Shown piece after piece: positions 40,549-46,111 of a DNA stretch of 46,111 nucleotides (position 1 is its first letter; each line of letters begins with the position of its first letter). The notes beneath the pieces are model-generated. The model had not been told where the DNA came from, made no database searches, and saw only the letters and a list, made by a program, of their open reading frames with translations. Made by a program: the position numbers and the translations under genes. Source of the stretch: Chlorobiaceae bacterium (lineage in GTDB: Bacteria; Bacteroidota; Chlorobiia; Chlorobiales; Chlorobiaceae); NCBI GenBank assembly GCA_013335115.1, contig JAAXWQ010000012.1, forward strand, positions 1 through 46,111, read 5' to 3'.

Positions 40549-41667
40549 TTAACCTGCTTCGCCGAACACATATTTCTTCAGCATGGGAACAACCAGTTCA
40601 ACCGGACGCTGCTCTTCGACGATGATCTTCCCGTTGCAGAGCATGCCGGAGGTGATCTTCACGTTGGGGCCTTTCCCGGAGGTCCACCGATAGCCGCTGA
40701 ACGACCGATGATCGACAAGCAGTTTCACCTTGACCTTATAGGGCGGGCTGGCAGAGGCAAATGCGGTAGCAAGTTGCTGGTTCTTGATGTCGGAGGCGAT
40801 GGCATCGACCGAAACGGGATATTCGCTCACCGAATAGACGCGCCCGATGATATATCCATGCTGTTCCGGCTTGACCGTTGCCGGAGAGACATAGGCAAAC
40901 ATGCCGTTTCGGATCTTCTTGGCGTCGCCCGAGGCAACATAGAGATCGATCCGGAGCGATTCGGCTTCGGCCTCATTGAGCGGTTCGATCTGGAGCAATT
41001 GCTGCCCCGGCGACACCTGATCGCCGTTGCCTGCCTGAACTTCGGTCACGATGCCGTTGAACGGTGCGATAAGCGCGGAACGCCATTTGTAGTCCTCCCG
41101 TGCCTTTTCAAGCTGGCGGCTTGCGTCCGAAAGGTTTTCGTCCAGGCTGTAGAGGCTGTTCTTCAAATCCATGACCTCACGCTCGGTCGCATTGAGCAGC
41201 GACTTTTCGACAAGGCCCTGCTGGTAGAGGCTCCTGAGCTTGGCGAGCCGCTCTTCCTGCAGGCCTATCTGCTGCTGGAGGAACGAGCTCCGTTCGGTCT
41301 GGTGGGATGTAAGGTAATCGTATTTGGAAAACGACTCAAGAAATAGCTGCTTGAGTTCCGGTTGCTCAATAACGGCAAGCAACTGCCCCTTCTGCACCGG
41401 ATCGCCCCCCTTGAGCTCGAATCCCGACACGACCCCGCCAGTTCGGGCTGTGATACTCCGGATGGCGCCAGTGGCCATGGTGATGCCCCGGCCGTCGACG
41501 GAGGTGTGCACACTCCCCATCAAGCCCCAGACGACAGCGGAAACGATGAAGACTCCAATGGCAGTAAGGGCGATCCAACCTCGCCGGTCAGTCACCGGCA
41601 TCAACCGGTCGAGATCGTCGGGTGAACTGAGCTTTTTGAGCGCCTCTTTGCGGAATTCAATAGCCAT
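40549..41667 (-). CDS. HlyD-family periplasmic adaptor (NHLM secretion protein)
   Basis: A 372-residue protein with a short cytoplasmic tail, one membrane segment at residues 31-50 (WIALTAIGVFIVSAVVWGLM), a biotinyl-lipoyl-like half (ITARTGGVVSGFELKGGDPVQKGQLLAVIEQPEL), a coiled-coil hairpin (about 120-195) and the second half (LIAPFNGIVTEVQAGNGDQVSPGQQLLQIEPL). It links the ABC transporters to the TolC-type channel. First gene of the leftward export operon, divergent from the radical SAM gene. Confidence 0.92.
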   Translation of the reverse strand: MAIEFRKEALKKLSSPDDLDRLMPVTDRRGWIALTAIGVFIVSAVVWGLMGSVHTSVDGRGITMATGAIRSITARTGGVVSGFELKGGDPVQKGQLLAVIEQPELKQLFLESFSKYDYLTSHQTERSSFLQQQIGLQEERLAKLRSLYQQGLVEKSLLNATEREVMDLKNSLYSLDENLSDASRQLEKAREDYKWRSALIAPFNGIVTEVQAGNGDQVSPGQQLLQIEPLNEAEAESLRIDLYVASGDAKKIRNGMFAYVSPATVKPEQHGYIIGRVYSVSEYPVSVDAIASDIKNQQLATAFASASPPYKVKVKLLVDHRSFSGYRWTSGKGPNVKITSGMLCNGKIIVEEQRPVELVVPMLKKYVFGEAG

Positions 41668-41753
41668 GGAGGGGGGCGGGTTGGGATATTTTAAGTAAAT
41701 CTAAAGTTATATCTTACGGAATACAAACTTTACGAATCTGTTTCGGTACCCCC
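41668..41753. promoter_or_regulatory. Divergent promoter region of exporter and maturase genes
   Basis: An 86-bp AT-rich gap (for example AGTAAATCTAAAGTTATATC) separates the divergent HlyD and radical SAM genes and must hold both promoters. No clear operator palindrome is visible. Confidence 0.5.
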
Positions 41754-43205
41754 ATGAAAACCTGGTCACGCTACAATACCCTGTTTCGTTCAGAACGCTA
41801 CGGCTGGTTCCTGCACAACACGCTCAACGGCATGATGCTCGAACTCGACGAGCCCCACCGTAAGATTGCCAAATCTTTCCGCGACGGAAATCCTGATTTT
41901 GACGTCGATTCCGATGCCGAATTCATCGCCCTGCTCGAAGAGCACGGATTCCTTGCTGAACCGGCTGACGAACGGCTCAAGCTCATGATCCTGCGCTATC
42001 AGCGCAACGCTGCCTGCTTCAGCACGGGCTTCGTCGGCCTGACCATCTGCCCGACGCTCGCCTGCAACTTCGCCTGCCCCTACTGCTTCGAGCACAGCCA
42101 AGCGGATGCGACCGTGATGGACAACGGGACGATTGAGGCGCTTGTCGCGTTCATCAAAAAGCACCACGAAGCCAAACAGCTCTCGGTCAGTTGGTACGGT
42201 GGCGAACCCACGCTCGCGTTCAGCGTCATCGAGACCCTCACCGAAAAGTTCATCAAGCTGTTTCCCGACTACGCCGACGCCGGTATCGTCACCAACGGCT
42301 ACCTGCTCGATCAAAAGAAAATCGACCGGCTCGACGATCTCCGGATCACCTCCATCCAGATCACGCTCGACGGCAGCGAAAAGACCCACAACCAGCGCCG
42401 CACGCTCAGAAACGGCGGAGCGACCTATGAGCAGATCCTTCGGAACATCGACATTCTCATGGGTTCGTCATGGAAGGGGCAATGCGCCATCCGCGTCAAT
42501 GTCGACAAGACCAACCGCCATGAATACGCCGCGCTACACAAGGAACTCCTCGACCGATACAAAGGCAAAAACCTCTCCGTCTATCCCGGCCATGTGAACA
42601 CCTTCGAGGGGCATGAATACGACCAGCAGTGCGGCCTCTGCAACAGCGACTGGAGCACCTTCCAGTTCGACGGGTACACGAAGGATGGCATCACCCCTCG
42701 CGGCGGCTTCTTCCCCGGCAGCGGCGCCCAGAACATCTGCATCGCCACCAGCCATCAGGGCTATGTGGTCGGACCAAAAGGCGAACTCTACAAATGCTGG
42801 GAGGATGTCGGCAAACAGGATATGGTCATCGGCTCGGTGCATGAGGAGCCGTTCCTCACCAGCCCCGAGCTTCTCACCCGCTACACCATCGGCACCGACC
42901 CCCACAGCGACAGCGAGTGCCTGGAGTGCAAGGTGTTCCCGGTCTGCGGAGGCGGATGCGTCAACAAGCGGATGCGGGTGCAGCAGTTCGGCGAAGGCGG
43001 CCTCGACTACTGTTCCCCGCTGAATGAATCCCTGGAGCAGTACCTTGACCTGTACATGGATGTCTGGCACACCAACCAGATCTGCAGTGCCGTGCTCGGC
43101 AAGGGCAGCGCCCCGTCGATGGAGAAGGGCTACCGCATGATGCAGCCGGAGAAGAAAGCGGAAGCGGCGAAGAACCCGCTTGAAAGCCTGACAACACAGG
43201 AGTAG
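41754..43205 (+). CDS. Radical SAM/SPASM peptide maturase
   Basis: A 483-residue enzyme. The N-terminal 80 residues (WSRYNTLFRSERYGWFLHN) may bind the leader. The radical SAM motif is Cys104-x3-Cys108-x2-Cys111 (CNFACPYC), with WYGGEPTL and TNGYLLD following. Extra Cys293, 296, 329 and 348 precede a SPASM domain with Cys389-x2-Cys392-x5-Cys398-x3-Cys402 and Cys420. SPASM proteins of this kind make thioether or carbon-carbon links in RiPPs. Divergent from the exporter and followed after 3 bp by the RT gene. Its substrates are presumably the Nif11-type precursors. Confidence 0.92.
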   Translation: MKTWSRYNTLFRSERYGWFLHNTLNGMMLELDEPHRKIAKSFRDGNPDFDVDSDAEFIALLEEHGFLAEPADERLKLMILRYQRNAACFSTGFVGLTICPTLACNFACPYCFEHSQADATVMDNGTIEALVAFIKKHHEAKQLSVSWYGGEPTLAFSVIETLTEKFIKLFPDYADAGIVTNGYLLDQKKIDRLDDLRITSIQITLDGSEKTHNQRRTLRNGGATYEQILRNIDILMGSSWKGQCAIRVNVDKTNRHEYAALHKELLDRYKGKNLSVYPGHVNTFEGHEYDQQCGLCNSDWSTFQFDGYTKDGITPRGGFFPGSGAQNICIATSHQGYVVGPKGELYKCWEDVGKQDMVIGSVHEEPFLTSPELLTRYTIGTDPHSDSECLECKVFPVCGGGCVNKRMRVQQFGEGGLDYCSPLNESLEQYLDLYMDVWHTNQICSAVLGKGSAPSMEKGYRMMQPEKKAEAAKNPLESLTTQE

Positions 43206-43208
43206 ACG

Positions 43209-44084
43209 GTGCTGCCGGTGCTGGCGCTCCGGAACCTCTGGCGTAAGGATGGCCATCGGTTCGCCCGATGGTCTGCCCGAAGCGGGAGACTGCTGCGAAA
43301 CGCCAAACAGCCCCTCCTGCGGACCCTGCAACCGGCACTTTGCCGCACCTGCATGCATGTCAAAGGCAGCGGAGGCGTCAAACGGGCGGTGCGGATCGTC
43401 AGGCTGCAAGCCAGACACTACCCATGGGCGGTAAAGTTCGATATCGCATCCTATTACAAGTCCATCGACCACCATGTACTTCTTGACCTGTTGACCGCTA
43501 CAGGTACGAGCCCGCACATGCAGGCACTTGTTGCCGACTACCTGCAACTGCCCGACAAAAGCAAGAGTGGCAAAGGCATGGTGGCCGGCGGGGCCATCAG
43601 CCCGCTCCTCGGGGCCCTCTACCTCTACCCGCTCGACAAGGCCATGGAGCAGCCAGAAAAGAAGGGGCGCATCCTCTACCGGCGGTTCATGGACGACTTC
43701 ATCATCCTTGCCAAGTCACGCCATACCTTCAAAAGCGCCATCCGGACAGTCCACCGTGTGCTCGCCGACCTCAAACTGACCCTGCACCCGGTAAAGCGGT
43801 TCATCGGCAGAACTGAAAAAGGCTTTGACTTCCTCGGTTACCAGATTCACCCCGACCGCAAACTCTGCCCCTCGGCAACGAGCCTGCACCGCCTCACGGA
43901 ACGCGCACGCCGGCTTTACGAGCAAGGAGCCTCGATCAAGAGGCTCCGGCAGTACGTCACCCGTTGGCACCGCTGGCTCCTTGGCGGTTTGGACGAACTG
44001 GTAACCACCAAAGGCGGCGTCACCAAATACTGGGTCTATGTCCTGAAACACCTCCACATCTCAGGAGCCACTGTACGAACCTGA
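43209..44084 (+). CDS. Short reverse transcriptase of unassigned group
   Basis: A 291-residue RT. GTG start at 43209 with AGGAG (43198-43202) six bases upstream, 3 bp after the radical SAM stop, so probably translationally coupled. Palm motif A is VKFDIASYYKSIDH (Asp78); the QG-like block reads GGAISPLLGALYLYPLD (128-143); the catalytic box is FMDD (160-163), where most RTs have YADD or YVDD. FIGRTEKGFDFLGYQI and RRLYEQGASIKRLRQYVTRWHRWLLGGL belong to the thumb. The fingers are short: only 75 residues precede motif A. GSGGVKRAVR is a group-specific feature. No intron maturase or endonuclease domain is present. It may act on the structured RNA behind it. Diversity-generating, retron and group II RTs are related but do not match fully. 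Confidence 0.85.
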   Translation: MLPVLALRNLWRKDGHRFARWSARSGRLLRNAKQPLLRTLQPALCRTCMHVKGSGGVKRAVRIVRLQARHYPWAVKFDIASYYKSIDHHVLLDLLTATGTSPHMQALVADYLQLPDKSKSGKGMVAGGAISPLLGALYLYPLDKAMEQPEKKGRILYRRFMDDFIILAKSRHTFKSAIRTVHRVLADLKLTLHPVKRFIGRTEKGFDFLGYQIHPDRKLCPSATSLHRLTERARRLYEQGASIKRLRQYVTRWHRWLLGGLDELVTTKGGVTKYWVYVLKHLHISGATVRT

Positions 44085-44172
44085 TGCCGGAGCGGTTTAT
44101 GATCGCTCCGGCATCGCACAGGTAAGGCTGGCGGAAAAAATCGCCCAAGCATGGGCGTCACGGAGGTGTGGT
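44085..44172 (+). ncRNA. Structured element directly behind RT gene (unit F)
   Basis: Right after the RT stop TGCCGGAGCG (44085-44094) pairs perfectly with CGCTCCGGCA (44104-44113) around a 9-nt loop. A second hairpin is GCCC (44143-44146) AAGCAT GGGC (44153-44156), then GTCACGGAGGTGTGGTC. The same element occurs in several copies, and the second stem shows a compensatory change in unit G. It ends at the 3' side of precursor 4 and could be an RT template or recognition RNA, or a bidirectional terminator. Confidence 0.5.
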
Positions 44173-44179
44173 CTGAAGA

Positions 44180-44407
44180 TCAACACTGACTGGTAACACT
44201 CCAAAAGTACCATCGCCCACCAACGGCCACCGCGCACTCATGGACGTCAGACGAGGCATCATTTAATTCTGAAGCGCTGCACTCGAATCCCGCTTCTACG
44301 ATGGCTTTCAGCCGCTCCTCCGGCGTTTCAATAGCCATGATCTTTTCACGGAACGCTTCATCCGTCTTCATCTTCTCGATGAATGCTTTTGCCTGTTCTA
44401 CTGACAT
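44180..44407 (-). CDS. Nif11-type RiPP precursor peptide 4
   Basis: A 75-residue precursor. Leader MSVEQAKAFIEKMKTDEAFR, then KIMAIETPEERLKAIVEAG, FECSASELND, ending AVGG at residue 64. Core RWYFWSVTSQC: aromatic, with a C-terminal Cys. It lies between the RT gene and a near-identical truncated RT copy. Its leader DNA is identical to that of precursor 5 over about 108 bases while the core is different. Confidence 0.87.
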   Translation of the reverse strand: MSVEQAKAFIEKMKTDEAFREKIMAIETPEERLKAIVEAGFECSASELNDASSDVHECAVAVGGRWYFWSVTSQC

Positions 44408-44524
44408 GGTGAGGGTCTCCCTTATCTAACGTTATATGGAATTGGAATATCACTTGGGTACTACGTTGAAATGTATCACGGGCAGAGGGGTAAACAAAAG
44501 AGAAAAGCCCGAAAGGGCGGGGGG

Positions 44525-44830
44525 ACCCTGCACCCAGTGAAGCGCTTCATCGGCAGAACTGAAAAAGGCTTTGACTTCCTCGGTTACCAGATTCACCCCG
44601 ACCGCAAACTCTGCCCCTCGGCAACGAGCCTGCACCGCCTCACGGAACGCGCACGCCGGCTTTACGAGCAAGGAGCCTCGATCAAGAGGCTCCGGCAGTA
44701 CGTCACCCGTTGGCACCGCTGGCTCCTTGGCGGTTTGGACGAACTGGTAACCACCAAAGGCGGCGTCACCAGATACTGGGTTTATGTCCTGAAGCACCTC
44801 CACATCTCAGGAGCCACCGTACGAACCTGA
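44525..44830 (+). pseudogene. 5'-truncated second copy of RT gene
   Basis: From ACCCTGCACCC (44525) to the stop at 44830 this is a near-identical copy of RT codons 191 to the end (FIGRTEKGFDFLGYQ... to SGATVRT), with only a handful of base differences, one changing Lys to Arg. Everything upstream, including the catalytic FMDD, is missing; the joined sequence (44471-44524) is unrelated and holds a GCCC-GAAA-GGGC tetraloop hairpin. It cannot be active as an RT. Confidence 0.9.
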
Positions 44831-44922
44831 TGCCGGAGCGGTTTATGATCGCTCCGGCATCGCGTAGGTAAGACGGGCGGAGAAGATGCCCCAAGGATGG
44901 GGGTTACCGAGGTGTGGTCAGG
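44831..44922 (+). ncRNA. Structured element behind truncated RT copy (unit G)
   Basis: TGCCGGAGCG (44831-44840) and CGCTCCGGCA (44850-44859) repeat the first hairpin exactly. The second hairpin is CCCC (44889-44892) AAGGAT GGGG (44899-44902), a C:G for G:C exchange at the outer pair relative to unit F. Then GTTACCGAGGTGTGGTCAG, and the antisense precursor 5. Confidence 0.55.
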
Positions 44923-45162
44923 CTACCTACAGTAGGAAATATATAAACCTAAACGCAAACCCGCACCCATTAACCCCCACCCCCCTGCCGACTCTCCGAC
45001 ATCCGCCGCCGCCTCGTTAATTTCCACTCCGTTGCAAGGGAATCCTGCTGCACCGATGGCTTTCAGCCGCTCCTCCGGCGTTTCAATAGCCATGATCTTT
45101 TCACGGAACGCTTCATCCGTCTTCATCTTCTCGATGAATGCTTTTGCCTGTTCTACTGACAT
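44923..45162 (-). CDS. Nif11-type RiPP precursor peptide 5
   Basis: A 79-residue precursor. Leader as in copy 4 to residue 36, then GAAG-FPCNGVEINEAAADV and the cleavage site SAGG at residue 61. Core WGLMGAGLRLGLYISYCR: Gly/Leu-rich with one Cys. AAGGAAGG precedes the ATG. It belongs to unit G, which otherwise nearly duplicates unit F. Confidence 0.87.
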   Translation of the reverse strand: MSVEQAKAFIEKMKTDEAFREKIMAIETPEERLKAIGAAGFPCNGVEINEAAADVGESAGGWGLMGAGLRLGLYISYCR

Positions 45163-45229
45163 GGGGGCCTTCCTTTGGTTGAATAACTAAAATTCTCAAA
45201 CTATTAAAGCGCAACTACTGACAAACATC

Positions 45230-45345
45230 CACATCTCCGGAGCTACGGTACGAACCTAATACCGAAGTGGTTTATAATCGCTCCCGTACCGCACATTCTA
45301 CCACGAAACCATGACTCTCTCATGGGCGATACCGGAGGTACGGGT
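45230..45345 (+). repeat. Short RT 3'-end fragment and diverged element (unit H)
   Basis: HISGATVRT and a TAA stop (45230-45259) repeat the last nine RT codons. The following ACCGAAGTGGTTTATAATCG...CGTACCGCAC and CATGGGCGATACCGGAGGTACGG align with the element behind the RT gene, but the first stem is no longer perfect. It lies before a core remnant. Confidence 0.65.
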
Positions 45346-45349
45346 GATG

Positions 45350-45479
45350 TCAATACATTGACGGATGTCCGGGATCGACCCACCGATAATGCTTCCATCC
45401 CGCACCAACGACCCCGAATTCTGCGCCAAAACTGGCCACCTCATTGATTTCCTCGGCCGTGCATGAGAACCCTTCATTC
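45350..45479 (-). pseudogene. Nif11-type precursor remnant lacking leader
   Basis: Read leftward the frame gives NEGFSCTAEEINEVASFGAE, then FGVVGAGWKHYRWVDPGHPSMY and stop. GFSCTAEEINE aligns with GFECTGEEINE of the intact copies. The N-terminal 38 residues are gone; a stop codon lies about 20 codons upstream and precursor 6 follows. So a leaderless core remains, apparently left behind by recombination. Confidence 0.65.
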
Positions 45480-45517
45480 TGGTAGCAGGCTGTTCGTCCC
45501 ACTTCAGCGAGGTGAGC

Positions 45518-45787
45518 TCAACAGTGACTGCCATTACATGGAAATAGGTGGTCATTCCCGCCCCAGCTCCCCATATACTTACTGCCATAACCAACGAAGT
45601 GTCCCCCTGATGCGTCTTCAACGCGAGCCGCACCCGCCTCATTGACTTCATCTGCGCTGCAGTCATATCCTGCTTCTTTGATGGCTTTCAGCCGCTCCTC
45701 CGGTGTTTCGATTGCCATGATCTTTTCGCGGAACGCTTCGTCCGTCTTCATCTTCTCGATGAACGCTTTTGCCTGCTCTACTGACAT
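45518..45787 (-). CDS. Nif11-type RiPP precursor peptide 6
   Basis: An 89-residue precursor, the longest. Leader MSVEQAKAFIEKMKTDEAFR to KEAGYDCSADEVNEAGAARV, cleavage site DASGG at residue 62. The 27-residue core starts HFVGYGSKYMGSWGG and ends FPCNGSHC; Gly- and aromatic-rich with two Cys near the end. Strong purine-rich ribosome binding site (AAGGAAGGGG) before the ATG. Confidence 0.87.
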   Translation of the reverse strand: MSVEQAKAFIEKMKTDEAFREKIMAIETPEERLKAIKEAGYDCSADEVNEAGAARVEDASGGHFVGYGSKYMGSWGGNDHLFPCNGSHC

Positions 45788-45827
45788 GGGGGCCCCTTCC
45801 TTTTATTTTGATTGATTGAGTGATGCA

Positions 45828-45965
45828 GATACCGGGGCTAAGTCCCGAATCACATCCACATCATGGCGCCATGGTTCAAACCTGATATAGGATCGATTGC
45901 TGGCCACACTGACATAGCTCGATACGAGTGGCGTTGAATGATCCCCGATTCACGGGAGGAGGGTG
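45828..45965 (+). repeat. Diverged RT-tail element (unit I)
   Basis: GATACCGGGGCTAAGTCC and CACATCCACATCATGGCGCC then GGTTCAAACCTGATA align with the RT tail and its stop (TACTGGGTCTATGTCC, CACCTCCACATCTCAGGAGCC, CGAACCTGATGCC). As in unit D, the RT part begins about 15 bases after TGATTGAG of the preceding precursor's 5' region. Part of the 324-bp gap to the window end; no precursor follows before the possible insertion sequence end. Confidence 0.55.
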
Positions 45966-45984
45966 TCACTATAAATCAACACCC

Positions 45985-46111
45985 TCTAGCAGCCTGTCGG
46001 CCTTGCGACAGATAGGCCGGTTGAAAAAAAGTCACTGAAAATCATCTGGGCGAACATTTTGAGATCGTTTTTCACTTTCAAAGCAAAAATACGCTGAAAA
46101 AGGCCCGTTTG
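45985..46111. mobile_element. Possible insertion sequence end, cut by window edge
   Basis: From CTAGCAGCCTGTCGGCCTTGC the sequence resembles the terminal region of IS1182/IS5-like elements (AGCCTGTCGG, then A/T-rich sequence). An internal hairpin CTGTCG-GCCTTG-CGACAG is visible. No transposase codons are within the window and the other end cannot be checked. Confidence 0.3.

Noticed and set aside
43209-44084. Group II intron
   Set aside because: No maturase X or endonuclease domain, no domain V-like GAGC/GAAA hairpin after the RT, and the RT gene sits directly in an operon.
45298-45666. 122-codon frame starting inside precursor 6
   Set aside because: It overlaps the core of precursor 6 and the leaderless remnant in another frame and has no known domain.
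43209-45787. Classical diversity-generating retroelement with template and variable repeats
   Set aside because: Differences between precursor copies are not restricted to adenines in one strand, the cores are replaced wholesale rather than mutated, and no Avd gene or template/variable repeat pair was found.

Overview
The window is 46.1 kb of mostly GC-rich bacterial DNA. Gene content suggests a member of the Chlorobiota (green sulfur bacteria, Chlorobium/Pelodictyon-like), probably a lineage that assimilates sulfate. Supporting points are the thiS-G-H-F set with separate thiE, the Nif11-type (NHLM) peptide system, and a ferredoxin-type sulfite reductase. No marker gene fixes the taxon, so this is a moderate-confidence inference. 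No rRNA, tRNA or CRISPR array was recognised.

Left part (1-12.7 kb): an assimilatory sulfate module. The uptake genes sbp-cysT-cysW-cysA read rightward. They converge on a leftward operon asr-tusA-cysH-cysD-cysN-sirC-cobA, which carries out sulfate activation, APS reduction, sulfite reduction and siroheme synthesis. A divergent pair (cystathionine synthase/lyase family plus cysteine synthase) uses the sulfide. The intergenic control regions hold a long terminator hairpin and several palindromes.

Middle (12.7-26.4 kb): a leftward sucA-sucB-lpd operon (NAD-linked 2-oxoglutarate dehydrogenase), continuing into a NusG-like antiterminator gene and recQ. Then come an NAD-dependent epimerase/reductase and the thiamin thiazole genes thiS-thiG-thiH-thiF, with thiE divergent.

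Right part (26.5-46 kb): a RiPP (ribosomal peptide) locus. It has at least six intact Nif11-type precursor genes plus two degenerate ones. The export machinery is HlyD, a TolC-type channel, a C39-peptidase ABC transporter and a second NHLM ABC transporter. Also present are a cache-domain membrane protein, a GNAT acetyltransferase, an SbmA/YddA-type ABC transporter, a subtilase autotransporter and a divergent radical SAM/SPASM enzyme. A short reverse transcriptase (RT) gene follows the radical SAM gene with a 3-bp gap.

The most unusual feature is that intergenic repeats next to the precursor genes derive from the RT gene's 3' end and the structured sequence behind it. A unit [RT 3' end, hairpins, antisense precursor] recurs through the locus, and the RT part is truncated from its 5' side to different extents. 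Two neighbouring units match almost exactly in RT tail, hairpin and precursor leader, yet encode unrelated core peptides. This suggests an RT-linked system, or a recombination system, that multiplies and diversifies peptide precursors. That interpretation is inference; the repeats themselves can be seen in the sequence.
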